Part shown: positions 1 through 5,635 of the stretch, piece by piece
Layout of the letters: the number at the start of each line of letters is the position of its first letter
Numbering within the stretch: the stretch's first letter is position 1
Source of the DNA: CAYWLI01 sp964519535
GTDB taxonomy: Bacteria > Desulfobacterota > B13-G15 > RBG-16-54-18
Length of the DNA stretch: 5,635 nt
Assembly (NCBI GenBank): GCA_964519535.1
Contig: CAZFIR010000143.1
Location: forward strand, 1-5,635
Direction: 5' to 3'
Made by a program: the position numbers and the translations under genes
Notes under the pieces: model-generated
The model's database searches: none
What the model saw: the letters and a program-made list of their open reading frames with translations, nothing else
What the model was told of the DNA's origin: nothing

Positions 1-3000
1 CCTGATCTCGCGATGATCCACCACCACTTCGATTGCGTGTTCATGATAGCGGCTCAACTGGGGGAGGGGGTCAAGGTCCACCATCACCCCATCGACCCTC
101 ACCCCGGTGTAGCCGGCCCGCCGTACACCCTCAAGGACATCCTTGTGAAATCCCTTGCGCCCCATCACCAGGGGGGCGAGGATCGTCACCTCCTCTCCTC
201 CCGCGTAGTCCCTCAAGATCTCCTCCGCGATCCCCTCGGGAGGATGGCTGGAAATCTCGCCGCCGCATTGGGGACAGTGCTGGGCACCCACCTTGCTGTA
301 CAGGAGCCTCAGGTAGTGGTAGATCTCCGTCATGGTGGCCACGGTGGAGCGCTTTCCTCCTTGGCTTGCCCTCTGTTCGATGGCGACGGTGGGAGGGATG
401 CCGGTGACGAGGTCCACGTGGGGTCTATCCATGATCTTGAGATACTGCCTGATGTAAGCGGAGAGGCATTCCAGATAGCGCCTCTGCCCCTCGGCGAAGC
501 AGATGTCGAAGGCGAGGGTTGATTTCCCCGAGCCGGAGATACCCGTGATGACCACGAGCCTGTCCCGGGGAATGGCCAGGGTGATGTCATGCAGGTTGTG
601 CTCCCTGGCCCCGCTGATGCAGATGTCACCTGCGTTTTCCCCTTCCCGCCGGGGGGGCGCCGGAGCGATCTCCACCGCCGTCTCCTGCAGATATCTCCGC
701 AGGAAGCGCCCCGTATGGGAGCCCTCGTGCGCAGCCACCTCCTCCGGGGTACCGGCGACCACTACATGCCCCCCTTCATCACCGCCCTCGGGTCCGAGGT
801 CGATGACATAGTCCGCGCACTTGATCACGTCCATATTGTGTTCAACGACCACCAGGGTATTCCCCCGTTCCACCAGATGATCGAAGGCGGCCAACAGCTG
901 GCGGATATCATCCAGGTGCAGCCCGGTGGTGGGCTCGTCGAAGATAAACAGGGCATTCACTCTTCCCCCTCTCATATGGTGGGCCAGCTTTAACCTTTGG
1001 GCCTCCCCCCCTGAGAGGGTATTGAGGGGTTGGCCGAGCCTCATATATCCCAACCCCACCTCCACCAGGGGGGAAAGGGCATGGGTGATCTTGGGGTGAT
1101 CGCAGAAGAACTCCATGGCCTCCTGGACCGTCATCTCCAGGACATCATGGATGCCCTTTCCGCGATCGCTCACCTCCAGGATCTCTGCCTTGAACCGCGT
1201 ACCCCCGCAGACAGGACAGGTGATGTAGACGTCGGAGAGGAACTGCATCTCGACCTTTTCAAACCCCTCCCCCTGACACTCCTCACACCTGCCGCCCGGG
1301 ACGTTAAAGGAGAAGGTCCCCGGAGTATATCCCCGCGCCTTGGAGAGGGGCTGTTGCGCGAAAAGACAGCGTACGGGGTCGTAGGCCTTGAGATAGCTGA
1401 GGGGGGTGGCCCGCGGGGTCCGCCCAATAGCTCGCTGGTCAACCAGGATCACCTCTGAGATCCGCTCCGCCCCGGTGATCTCTCTGAATCGCCCCGGCCT
1501 CTCCTCATGAATCCCCTGAGCCCTCTTGAGCCCCTTATAGACGATCTCCTCTGCCAGGGTGCTCTTGCCCGAGCCGGAGACCCCGGTGACGCAGGTCATC
1601 ATCCCGAGAGGGATCTCCACGTCGATCCCCTTCAAGTTGTGCTCGTCTGCCCCGAGGACCCTGACAACCTCCCTCTCCTTGGGCCGGCGTCGCTTCGCGG
1701 GCACGAGGATACTCTCCTCTCCCTTCAGGTACCTCCCCGTGAGGGAGCGCGGTTCACCCCTGATCCCGGCGATGGGGCCATGGTAGACGAGTTCCCCCCC
1801 TCTTTCCCCGGCCCCGGGACCCAGGTCCACGATGTGGTCACACCCCCTGATGATCTCCGGATCGTGCTCCACCACCACGACCGTGTTCCCCAGGTCCCTG
1901 AGGGAGTGGAGGATCTGCACCAGACGGTTGCTGTCTCTGGGGTGCAGGCCGATACTCGGCTCATCGAGGATATAGAGGGTGTTCACCAGGGAGGAGCCGA
2001 GGGCCTTGGTGAGGCTCACCCGCTCCACCTCCCCCCCCGAGAGGGTGCGTGACTGACGGTCCAGGGTGAGATAGGTCAGCCCTACCTCCATCAGGTACTG
2101 TAACCTCCCATTGATCTCGCGCAGGAGGAGCTCTGTTGCCTCATCCCCGGGCAGCGCGGAGAGCCCTTGGAAGAAGGCCTGGGCCGTTCCGATGCCCATG
2201 GCATAGATCTCGGCGATGTTTCGCCCCTTGATCCTCCACAGGAGTGCCTCAGCCTTCAGACGCGCCCCCCCGCAGTCTGGGCAGGGGATGTAACTGCGAT
2301 AGCGTGCAAGGAAGACCCGCACGTGGAGCTTATACCGCTTGGTCTCCAGCCAGCGGAAAAAACCCCGCACCCCGTAGAATTCTTCTGCTCCGTCGAAGAT
2401 GGCCTTCTTGTCCTCTTCTTTGAGGTCGTTGAAGGGGACATCGGTGGGTATCCTCCGGCGCCGGCAGAAGGTCATGAGGTCCTCGAACTCCAGGCGGGCG
2501 ATGCCGGTCCACGGCTTAACGGCCCCCTGGCGAATAGTCTTGTTCTTGTCCGGGACCACAAGGTCAGGATCGACGTCGATGACCCGGCCAAACCCCCGGC
2601 AGGTCTCGCAGGCTCCGATGGGGGAGTTGAAGGAAAAGAGGTTTGGGTTGGGGTCCCGGTAGGATATATCGCAATAGGGACAATACAACCGGGTGCTAAA
2701 GAGGAGAGGCTCACCATCTCCCACGCGCACCGCCAGGTCCCCCTGTCCAAACTGCAGGGCCTGCTCGAGGGAATCGATGCATCGCTTGCCCTCCCCGGGG
2801 CGAAAGATCAATCGGTCGACCACCACCTGGATCTCCCCCTCCAGCTCGCCCGCACCTTCGAGCGGCACCACCTCTCCCTGTTTGAAGATCCGGATAAACC
2901 CCAGGCCAGCGAGCTGCTGTTTGGCCTCCGCGGCCGAGATCCCTCGCAACGGGAAGGAGAAGATGATGACCATCTTAGTCCCGGGAGGAAGACGGGAGAG

Positions 3001-3420
3001 CCGCTCGAAGATGGTCTGGGGGGTCTCTCTTTGGACTGTGCGGCCACACCCCCGGCAGGCAAGCTCGGCCATCCGGGCGAAAAGGAGCTTGGTATAGTCG
3101 GTGATCTCCGTCATGGTCCCCACGGTGGAGCGGGAGGTCCTCACCGGCTCCCCCTGCTCGATGGCGATGGCCGGGGGAATCCCCTCTATCCTCTCCACGT
3201 GGGGCCGGTCCATGCGGTCCATAAACTGGCGGGCATAGGGGGAGAAGGTCTCCACGTAGCGGCGCTGCCCCTCGGCATAGAGGGTGTCGAAGGCAAGGCT
3301 CGATTTACCCGAACCGCTCACCCCGGTGACGACGGTGATCTGTCCCAGCGGGATCTCCAGGTCGAACCCCCTGAGGTTGTGCTGCCTCGCCCCGATGATC
3401 TTGATAGTCTTCTCACCCAT
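1..3420 (-). CDS. uvrA: Excinuclease ABC subunit UvrA, tandem double-length form (3' end outside window)
   Basis: UvrA is the damage-recognition ATPase of nucleotide excision repair; it dimerises, loads UvrB on damaged DNA and acts in the cytoplasm. The frame starts at ATG 3420-3418 and stays open for 1140 codons to the left edge. Unit 1, residues 1 to about 930: Walker A GVSGSGKS (K39), CRGC at 122-125, zinc finger C247/C250/C271/C274, signature LSGGE 460-464, Walker B LYILDEP (E487), second Walker A GVSGSGKS (K619), zinc finger C712/C715/C735/C738, signature LSGGE 802-806, Walker B LFIFDEP (E829). This matches E. coli UvrA (940 aa) in order and spacing. From about residue 933 a second UvrA begins (ISGAREHNL, Walker A GISGSGKS with K966, then CPQC at 1049-1052), so the protein is a tandem fusion, perhaps about 1800 aa if unit 2 is complete. 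The start matches the usual UvrA N-terminus, but no clear Shine-Dalgarno precedes it. In unit 1 the usual LSGGEAQR reads LSGGEVER. The gene is GC-rich and its antisense frames are spuriously open. Confidence 0.97.
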   Translation of the reverse strand, partial: MGEKTIKIIGARQHNLRGFDLEIPLGQITVVTGVSGSGKSSLAFDTLYAEGQRRYVETFSPYARQFMDRMDRPHVERIEGIPPAIAIEQGEPVRTSRSTVGTMTEITDYTKLLFARMAELACRGCGRTVQRETPQTIFERLSRLPPGTKMVIIFSFPLRGISAAEAKQQLAGLGFIRIFKQGEVVPLEGAGELEGEIQVVVDRLIFRPGEGKRCIDSLEQALQFGQGDLAVRVGDGEPLLFSTRLYCPYCDISYRDPNPNLFSFNSPIGACETCRGFGRVIDVDPDLVVPDKNKTIRQGAVKPWTGIARLEFEDLMTFCRRRRIPTDVPFNDLKEEDKKAIFDGAEEFYGVRGFFRWLETKRYKLHVRVFLARYRSYIPCPDCGGARLKAEALLWRIKGRNIAEIYAMGIGTAQAFFQGLSALPGDEATELLLREINGRLQYLMEVGLTYLTLDRQSRTLSGGEVERVSLTKALGSSLVNTLYILDEPSIGLHPRDSNRLVQILHSLRDLGNTVVVVEHDPEIIRGCDHIVDLGPGAGERGGELVYHGPIAGIRGEPRSLTGRYLKGEESILVPAKRRRPKEREVVRVLGADEHNLKGIDVEIPLGMMTCVTGVSGSGKSTLAEEIVYKGLKRAQGIHEERPGRFREITGAERISEVILVDQRAIGRTPRATPLSYLKAYDPVRCLFAQQPLSKARGYTPGTFSFNVPGGRCEECQGEGFEKVEMQFLSDVYITCPVCGGTRFKAEILEVSDRGKGIHDVLEMTVQEAMEFFCDHPKITHALSPLVEVGLGYMRLGQPLNTLSGGEAQRLKLAHHMRGGRVNALFIFDEPTTGLHLDDIRQLLAAFDHLVERGNTLVVVEHNMDVIKCADYVIDLGPEGGDEGGHVVVAGTPEEVAAHEGSHTGRFLRRYLQETAVEIAPAPPRREGENAGDICISGAREHNLHDITLAIPRDRLVVITGISGSGKSTLAFDICFAEGQRRYLECLSAYIRQYLKIMDRPHVDLVTGIPPTVAIEQRASQGGKRSTVATMTEIYHYLRLLYSKVGAQHCPQCGGEISSHPPEGIAEEILRDYAGGEEVTILAPLVMGRKGFHKDVLEGVRRAGYTGVRVDGVMVDLDPLPQLSRYHEHAIEVVVDHREIR

Positions 3421-3532
3421 AAGTACTATTCTAATCACTCGTAAAAGAGAGTGAAAGGGGACGTTTTTATTTTGCTTTATACATTGGTTTTTAGTTACTA
3501 TAGAGCAGAAAATTTAGAGTCCGAGGTGCTGT
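3421..3532. promoter_or_regulatory. AT-rich divergent intergenic region with weak promoter candidates
   Basis: This 112-nt stretch lies between the divergent starts of uvrA (minus) and the first selenoprotein gene (plus) and is clearly more AT-rich than its flanks, so promoters for both directions probably lie here. On the plus strand, TTGCTT (3472-3477) and TACTAT (3496-3501) are separated by 18 nt and are an imperfect -35/-10 pair. On the minus strand, TATAAA (3481-3476) could be a -10 for uvrA, but no good -35 faces it. I saw no LexA-type operator. The hexamer assignments are guesses; the regulatory nature of the region follows from the divergent gene arrangement. Confidence 0.35.
3523..3528 (+). 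promoter_or_regulatory. Ribosome binding site fixing the start of the first selenoprotein gene
   Basis: GAGGTG lies 4 nt before ATG 3533. It supports translation starting upstream of the in-frame TGA at 3581, not at the internal ATG 3671 that a standard gene caller would choose. That ATG would cut off the N-terminal redox segment of the family. Confidence 0.7.
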
Positions 3533-3967
3533 ATGAATCACGCGGAACAGGCGGCCTCGACCTTTCATGAAGGATTCTCATGATCACAATCAGTCTTCTC
3601 CAGTTTTGGAGAAGAGTTTGGCCTGGATCGTGAGCGTGCCCTGAAGGTTACCGGGGCCTTCGGAGGGGGAATGGGGCGCATGGGCGAGCAGTGCGGGGCG
3701 GTGACGGGCGCCTTTATGGTCATCGGGCTTAAATACGGTAAGGCCAAGGCCGCGGATGAAGGAGCACGTGACCGGACATATGAGCTGGTAAGGGAGTTTG
3801 TAACCAGGTTTCGGTCACGTCATGGCTCCATTGTTTGTAGGGAATTGCTCGGCTATGATCTCAGCAATCCCCAAGAAGGGGAATTGGCGAAAAAGAAGGG
3901 GCTTTTTGACACCCTCTGCCCGCAATTGGTACGAGACGCAGCAGAGATTCTTGAAGAGATACTGTGA
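3533..3967 (+). CDS. C-GCAxxG-C-C family redox selenoprotein (in-frame TGA = Sec17)
   Basis: Reading from ATG 3533 through TGA 3581-3583 gives a 144-residue protein, close to the usual length of about 140 for this family (TIGR01909, putative redox-active proteins with four conserved cysteines). Conserved positions seen: U17 in GFS-U-SQSVFSSF, where ordinary members have Cys (GFNCAQAV-like), C54 in the CGAVTG motif, C102 in HGSIVCREL, and C129 in FDTLCPQLV. The GAFGGGMGRMGEQCGAVTGA core begins near residue 42. The TGA is the only stop before the TGA at 3965-3967, the frame continues with family-like sequence on both sides, and a SECIS-like hairpin follows. There is no signal peptide or clear membrane segment. 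As I recall the family description, a Geobacter member has Sec in place of the first Cys. The substrate is unknown; redox or thiol chemistry is inferred from the conserved Cys/Sec. The alternative, a nonsense-mutated pseudogene, is unlikely given the exact position and the hairpin. Confidence 0.9.
3581..3615 (+). promoter_or_regulatory. Bacterial SECIS element for Sec17 (UGA plus hairpin)
   Basis: The UGA at 3581-3583 is followed after 10 nt by a perfect 9-bp stem, TCTTCTCCA (3594-3602) pairing with TGGAGAAGA (3607-3615), closed by the tetraloop GTTT. The loop G (3603) lies 20 nt after the UGA, in the range of bacterial SECIS elements read by SelB, which need a G/U in the apical loop (as in E. 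coli fdhF). The hairpin lies inside the coding sequence. Confidence 0.85.
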
Positions 3968-4052
3968 GCGCGTCGCAGCATGGCCAAAACCGGTTTACGG
4001 ACTCATTGAACTTTGCTATAAGAAAGCTTGAACCCTTTAATTAATGAGTGTA

Positions 4053-4062
4053 AAGGAGGAGT
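4053..4062 (+). promoter_or_regulatory. Strong Shine-Dalgarno for the small UXX-star selenoprotein gene
   Basis: AAAGGAGGAG ends 4 nt before ATG 4067. It is the best ribosome binding site in the window and shows that a gene starts here although an in-frame TGA appears after only 12 codons. The 99 nt between the previous stop and this ATG contain no other recognisable gene. TTGAAC (4006-4011) and TTTAAT (4036-4041) were considered as a promoter, but their 24-nt spacing is too long. Confidence 0.8.
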
Positions 4063-4066
4063 GGTT

Positions 4067-4279
4067 ATGGCGGAAAAGGTCATCATCTTCGGCAAGGCGG
4101 GTTGACCCTATACAGATTCGGCTAGGTCAGCCTATAGCGATGCTGAGTATTACGATGTCCACGCGGACCCTGCAAAGCTCCAGGAGATGCTGAAGTACTC
4201 CAAGGGCTCTCGACAGGTGCCCGTTATCCTCGAAGGCGATCAGGTCACAATCGGTCACGGGGGCACCTGAGGGGTCTAA
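4067..4279 (+). CDS. UXX-star family 1 selenoprotein, glutaredoxin-like, two predicted Sec residues
   Basis: ATG 4067 to TAA 4277-4279 encodes 70 residues when two in-frame TGA codons are read as selenocysteine. The N-terminus VIIFGKAG-U13-PYT resembles the beta strand and CPYC active site of glutaredoxin, with Sec for the first Cys and Thr for the second. Residues 49-55 (RQVPVIL) fit the cis-Pro segment of a thioredoxin fold, with P52. The end reads VTIGHGGT-U68-GV-stop, the U-x-x-stop ending that I believe gives the family its name (from memory). Apart from the two TGAs the frame is open and coherent. Each TGA has a hairpin with its loop about 20 nt downstream. There is no signal peptide, so it is probably cytoplasmic. 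Its function is unknown; thiol-disulfide or peroxide-type redox activity is inferred from the fold. It lies 99 nt downstream of another selenoprotein gene on the same strand. A pseudogene is unlikely because both TGAs fall at active-site or terminal motif positions. Confidence 0.88.
4103..4137 (+). promoter_or_regulatory. SECIS element for Sec13 of the UXX-star protein
   Basis: After UGA 4103-4105, GGCT (4120-4123) pairs with AGCC (4129-4132) around the loop AGGTC. An outer helix CTATA (4108-4112) with TATAG (4133-4137) extends it, leaving a 7-nt left bulge. The loop sequence is strikingly like the AGGUCU apical loop of the E. coli fdhF SECIS, and its first G (4125) is 20 nt after the UGA. 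Confidence 0.75.
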
Positions 4280-4305
4280 GGCCACCGGCAGTTTGCCGGC
4301 AAGGT
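4268..4305 (+). promoter_or_regulatory. SECIS element for Sec68, mostly in the 3' untranslated region
   Basis: After UGA 4268-4270, CCGGC (4285-4289) pairs with GCCGG (4295-4299) around AGTTT; an extra A-T pair can shorten the loop to GTT. GCC (4281-4283) and GGT (4303-4305) may add an outer helix. The loop G (4291) is 21 nt after the UGA. The hairpin begins beyond the TAA stop at 4277-4279, so it is free of coding constraint, which makes a role in recoding this UGA more convincing. No T-tract follows, so it is not a typical intrinsic terminator. Confidence 0.75.
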
Positions 4306-4341
4306 TATCGAGTAGGGTTCCAGCAGGATACGTTTCGCTCA

Positions 4342-4899
4342 ATGTCTCTCAGATCAAAACTCCTGGGCCTCGCCCTCCTGGTGGAGGGGATGGCTTTTAT
4401 CATTGCACTGGTCTTGGCGCGGATATGGGACATCGCGTTATTCCCCCTTACTGAACACCTCCTGCGCGATTGCCTGATCGGGACTGCTACGGCGGCAATT
4501 CCTTTTGCCCTCTTTTGCTTTGCCTTGTCTGAAAAGGCCAAGGCGATTCCTATCATAGGCTCCCTGCGAAAGACTATAACAGGAGATATACGATTCCTCT
4601 TCGCCTCGGCCACATTCATCGATATCTGCCTTATCTCTCTCATGGCGGGCCTTGCTGAGGAGCTTTTATTTCGTGGGGTAATCCAGGCCAAATGGGGCAT
4701 CCTCGCGGCAAGCATCCTGTTTGGGCTCCTGCATGGTGTGACCCCTGCCTATGTCCTGCTGGCTACCATGATAGGATTCTATATCGGTTGGCTCTATGAC
4801 TATTTTCAGAGCCTTCTCATACCCATTCAGCTGCATTGCATCTATGATTTCGGGGCGTTGATCTATCTTCGATATTTCGTCAAGGAACAAATATCCTGA
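4342..4899 (+). CDS. CPBP family intramembrane glutamic endopeptidase (CAAX protease/Abi type)
   Basis: This 185-residue membrane protein belongs to the CPBP (Abi, Rce1-like) family of intramembrane metal-independent proteases. Hydrophobic segments lie at about 7-28, 44-63, 87-104, 116-130, 135-152 and 157-178. The family motifs are in order: EELLFR (E106, E107, R111), FGLLH (H131) and HCIYD (H165, D169; family members usually have HxxxN or HxxxD here). Catalysis is expected from E106/E107 with H131 and H165 in the membrane. Its natural substrate cannot be told; relatives process prenylated proteins, bacteriocin-related peptides or anti-sigma factors. The start ATG 4342 has only a weak AGGA about 13 nt upstream, and no better in-frame start exists. 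It follows the UXX-star stop by 62 nt and ends just before the sigma factor gene, so co-transcription is likely. The N-terminal region of this family is variable, so the length is unremarkable. Confidence 0.9.
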   Translation: MSLRSKLLGLALLVEGMAFIIALVLARIWDIALFPLTEHLLRDCLIGTATAAIPFALFCFALSEKAKAIPIIGSLRKTITGDIRFLFASATFIDICLISLMAGLAEELLFRGVIQAKWGILAASILFGLLHGVTPAYVLLATMIGFYIGWLYDYFQSLLIPIQLHCIYDFGALIYLRYFVKEQIS

Positions 4900-4916
4900 T
4901 CGGATTGTCTCATTAT

Positions 4917-5522
4917 ATGAGGGAAAAGAAACAGACAAGAGATGAAGACCGTGAGTTCGTCTCCTTATGTCAAGAAGGAGATGTCGATGCCTTTGAGGTA
5001 TTGGTGAGAAGGCACCAGAAAAGGATGCTCAATATTGCGTACCGAATCATCGGAAACTATGAAGAGGCGTGCGAGGTTGTGCAGGATGCATTTATCTCCG
5101 CATATAAGAATATCACGGGTTTTAAAGGAAAGGCCAAGTTCGCGACATGGCTCTACACTATCTGCATCAATCTTTCGAGGAACCGACTAAAGCAGTTGCG
5201 GACCCGACGGTATCGTGAACCATACTCAGTGGATAATCCTATGCAGGCGGCAGATGGCCAGATCAAGGGAGACCCCCCAGCGAGCGAGCCCTCTGCCCTC
5301 GACAGGCTCGAAGCAAGGGATGTTCAGCAGCAGGTGCAGGGATGCATCAACACACTCGATGCAGAATTCAAGGAGGTGCTCATCTTGAGGGACATACAGG
5401 GCTTTTCATACGATGAAATAGGCGATATGCTGAAAGTACCCGAAGGTACCGTCAAATCGAGGCTCTTCAGGGCACGTGAGGCCATGCGGGACTGCCTCAA
5501 GAACGTGATGGGAGACCGTTAA
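4917..5522 (+). CDS. ECF (RpoE-like) RNA polymerase sigma factor
   Basis: This 201-residue sigma-70 family protein has only the two domains typical of ECF sigma factors. Region 2 spans about residues 24-95: the DAFEVLVRRHQKRMLNIAYRI segment, then EVVQDAFISAYKN, then the -10 binding part FKGKAKFATWLYTICINLSRN. A linker at about 96-130 is followed by region 4, about residues 135-196, with QGFSYDEIGDMLKVPEGTVKSR forming the helix-turn-helix for the -35 element. It would direct RNA polymerase to a stress or envelope regulon, probably held inactive by the anti-sigma factor encoded directly downstream. I prefer ATG 4917; TTG 4905 in the same frame would add four residues, and neither has a good ribosome binding site, which suggests translational coupling to the protease gene ending at 4899. 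Confidence 0.95.
   Translation: MREKKQTRDEDREFVSLCQEGDVDAFEVLVRRHQKRMLNIAYRIIGNYEEACEVVQDAFISAYKNITGFKGKAKFATWLYTICINLSRNRLKQLRTRRYREPYSVDNPMQAADGQIKGDPPASEPSALDRLEARDVQQQVQGCINTLDAEFKEVLILRDIQGFSYDEIGDMLKVPEGTVKSRLFRAREAMRDCLKNVMGDR
5511..5515 (+). promoter_or_regulatory. Ribosome binding site for the anti-sigma gene inside the sigma gene end
   Basis: GGAGA lies 7 nt before ATG 5523 within the last codons of the sigma factor gene. It supports the start directly after the sigma stop codon and translational coupling of the sigma/anti-sigma pair. Confidence 0.6.
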
Positions 5523-5635
5523 ATGGAGTGCAGCGAGGTCCAAAAGAGGCTTTCAGCCTATATAGAAAAAGTCCTTTCCCCCAAACAAAAGGCGCTCCTT
5601 GATGCGCATCTCAAGGGGTGTAAACAGTGCAAGCG
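5523..5635 (+). CDS. Zinc-finger anti-sigma factor, N-terminal fragment (cut by window edge)
   Basis: The ATG immediately follows the sigma factor TAA with no intervening base. The 37 visible residues match the start of zf-HC2/ZAS anti-sigma factors: MECSEVQKRLSAYIEK, with C3, then H29-x3-C33-x2-C36 (HLKGCKQC), the zinc-binding signature that contacts the cognate ECF sigma. Such proteins bind the sigma factor and release it on a signal, often redox or envelope stress; many have a transmembrane segment further on, which lies outside the window. Family and gene order agree, so the pairing with the upstream sigma factor is confident. What signal it senses cannot be seen. Confidence 0.9.
   Translation, partial: MECSEVQKRLSAYIEKVLSPKQKALLDAHLKGCKQCK

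Noticed and set aside
2167..3444. A 425-codon open frame on the plus strand opposite uvrA, plus other long plus-strand frames in 13-2052
   Set aside because: They are antisense shadows of GC-rich uvrA; their translations show no domain pattern while the minus strand encodes UvrA throughout.
3529..3550. LexA/SOS box (CTGT...ACAG) near uvrA
   Set aside because: The half-sites are 16 nt apart measured CTG to CAG, not the 10 nt of the Escherichia-type box, and the site lies inside the start of the selenoprotein gene.
3671..3967. A separate 98-residue gene starting at ATG 3671
   Set aside because: It begins in the middle of the conserved GGGMGRMGEQCGAVTG core; the family N-terminus is encoded upstream through the TGA at 3581.
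3533..4279. Two pseudogenes with nonsense mutations
   Set aside because: All three internal stops are TGA, all lie at expected Cys/Sec positions, no frameshift or other stop occurs, and each has a hairpin at about the same distance.
4285..4299. Intrinsic terminator after the UXX-star gene
   Set aside because: The GC-rich hairpin is not followed by a T-tract and its loop position fits a SECIS element for the TGA at 4268.
4127..4342. A 71-codon minus-strand frame and a 69-codon plus-strand frame at 3822-4031
   Set aside because: Both overlap well-supported selenoprotein genes in other frames and have no ribosome binding site or recognisable domain.

Overview
The window has two halves in opposite orientation. 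Positions 1-3420 (minus strand) hold one very long uvrA reading frame that starts at 3420 and runs off the left edge still open. Positions 3533-5635 (plus strand) hold a co-directional run: two selenoprotein genes, an intramembrane CPBP-type protease gene, an ECF sigma factor gene, and the start of a zinc-finger anti-sigma gene that runs off the right edge. An AT-rich divergent intergenic region (3421-3532) separates the halves.

The uvrA frame encodes at least 1140 residues. Residues 1 to about 930 form a complete UvrA: two ABC ATPase domains, two zinc fingers, both signature and Walker B motifs. At about residue 933 a second UvrA begins in the same frame, with its own Walker A (K966). This is a tandem double-UvrA, of the type known from Chlamydia and some anaerobic bacteria.

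The most interesting part is 3533-4299. Two short genes look broken by in-frame TGA codons, but each TGA sits where a redox-active residue is expected and is followed by a hairpin whose apical loop G lies about 20-21 nt downstream, as in bacterial SECIS elements. The first gene is a C-GCAxxG-C-C family redox protein with Sec17 replacing the first conserved Cys. The second is a 70-residue glutaredoxin-like protein with two predicted Sec residues, U13 in a U-P-Y-T motif and U68 in a C-terminal U-G-V-stop, matching what I recall as the 'UXX-star' selenoprotein family 1. A conventional gene caller would truncate the first and miss the second.

Downstream, the CPBP protease, sigma factor and anti-sigma genes are packed tightly (5 to 17 nt from protease to sigma depending on the start used, 0 nt from sigma to anti-sigma), which suggests co-transcription. 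A shared role of the selenoproteins, protease and sigma/anti-sigma pair in redox or envelope stress is conjecture.

The organism is probably an anaerobic, selenocysteine-using bacterium. Deltaproteobacteria/Desulfobacterota is my best guess from the selenoprotein families and the tandem UvrA, but nothing in the window (no rRNA, no selA/selB/selC) proves it. No tRNA, rRNA, CRISPR, insertion sequence or integrase gene was seen.
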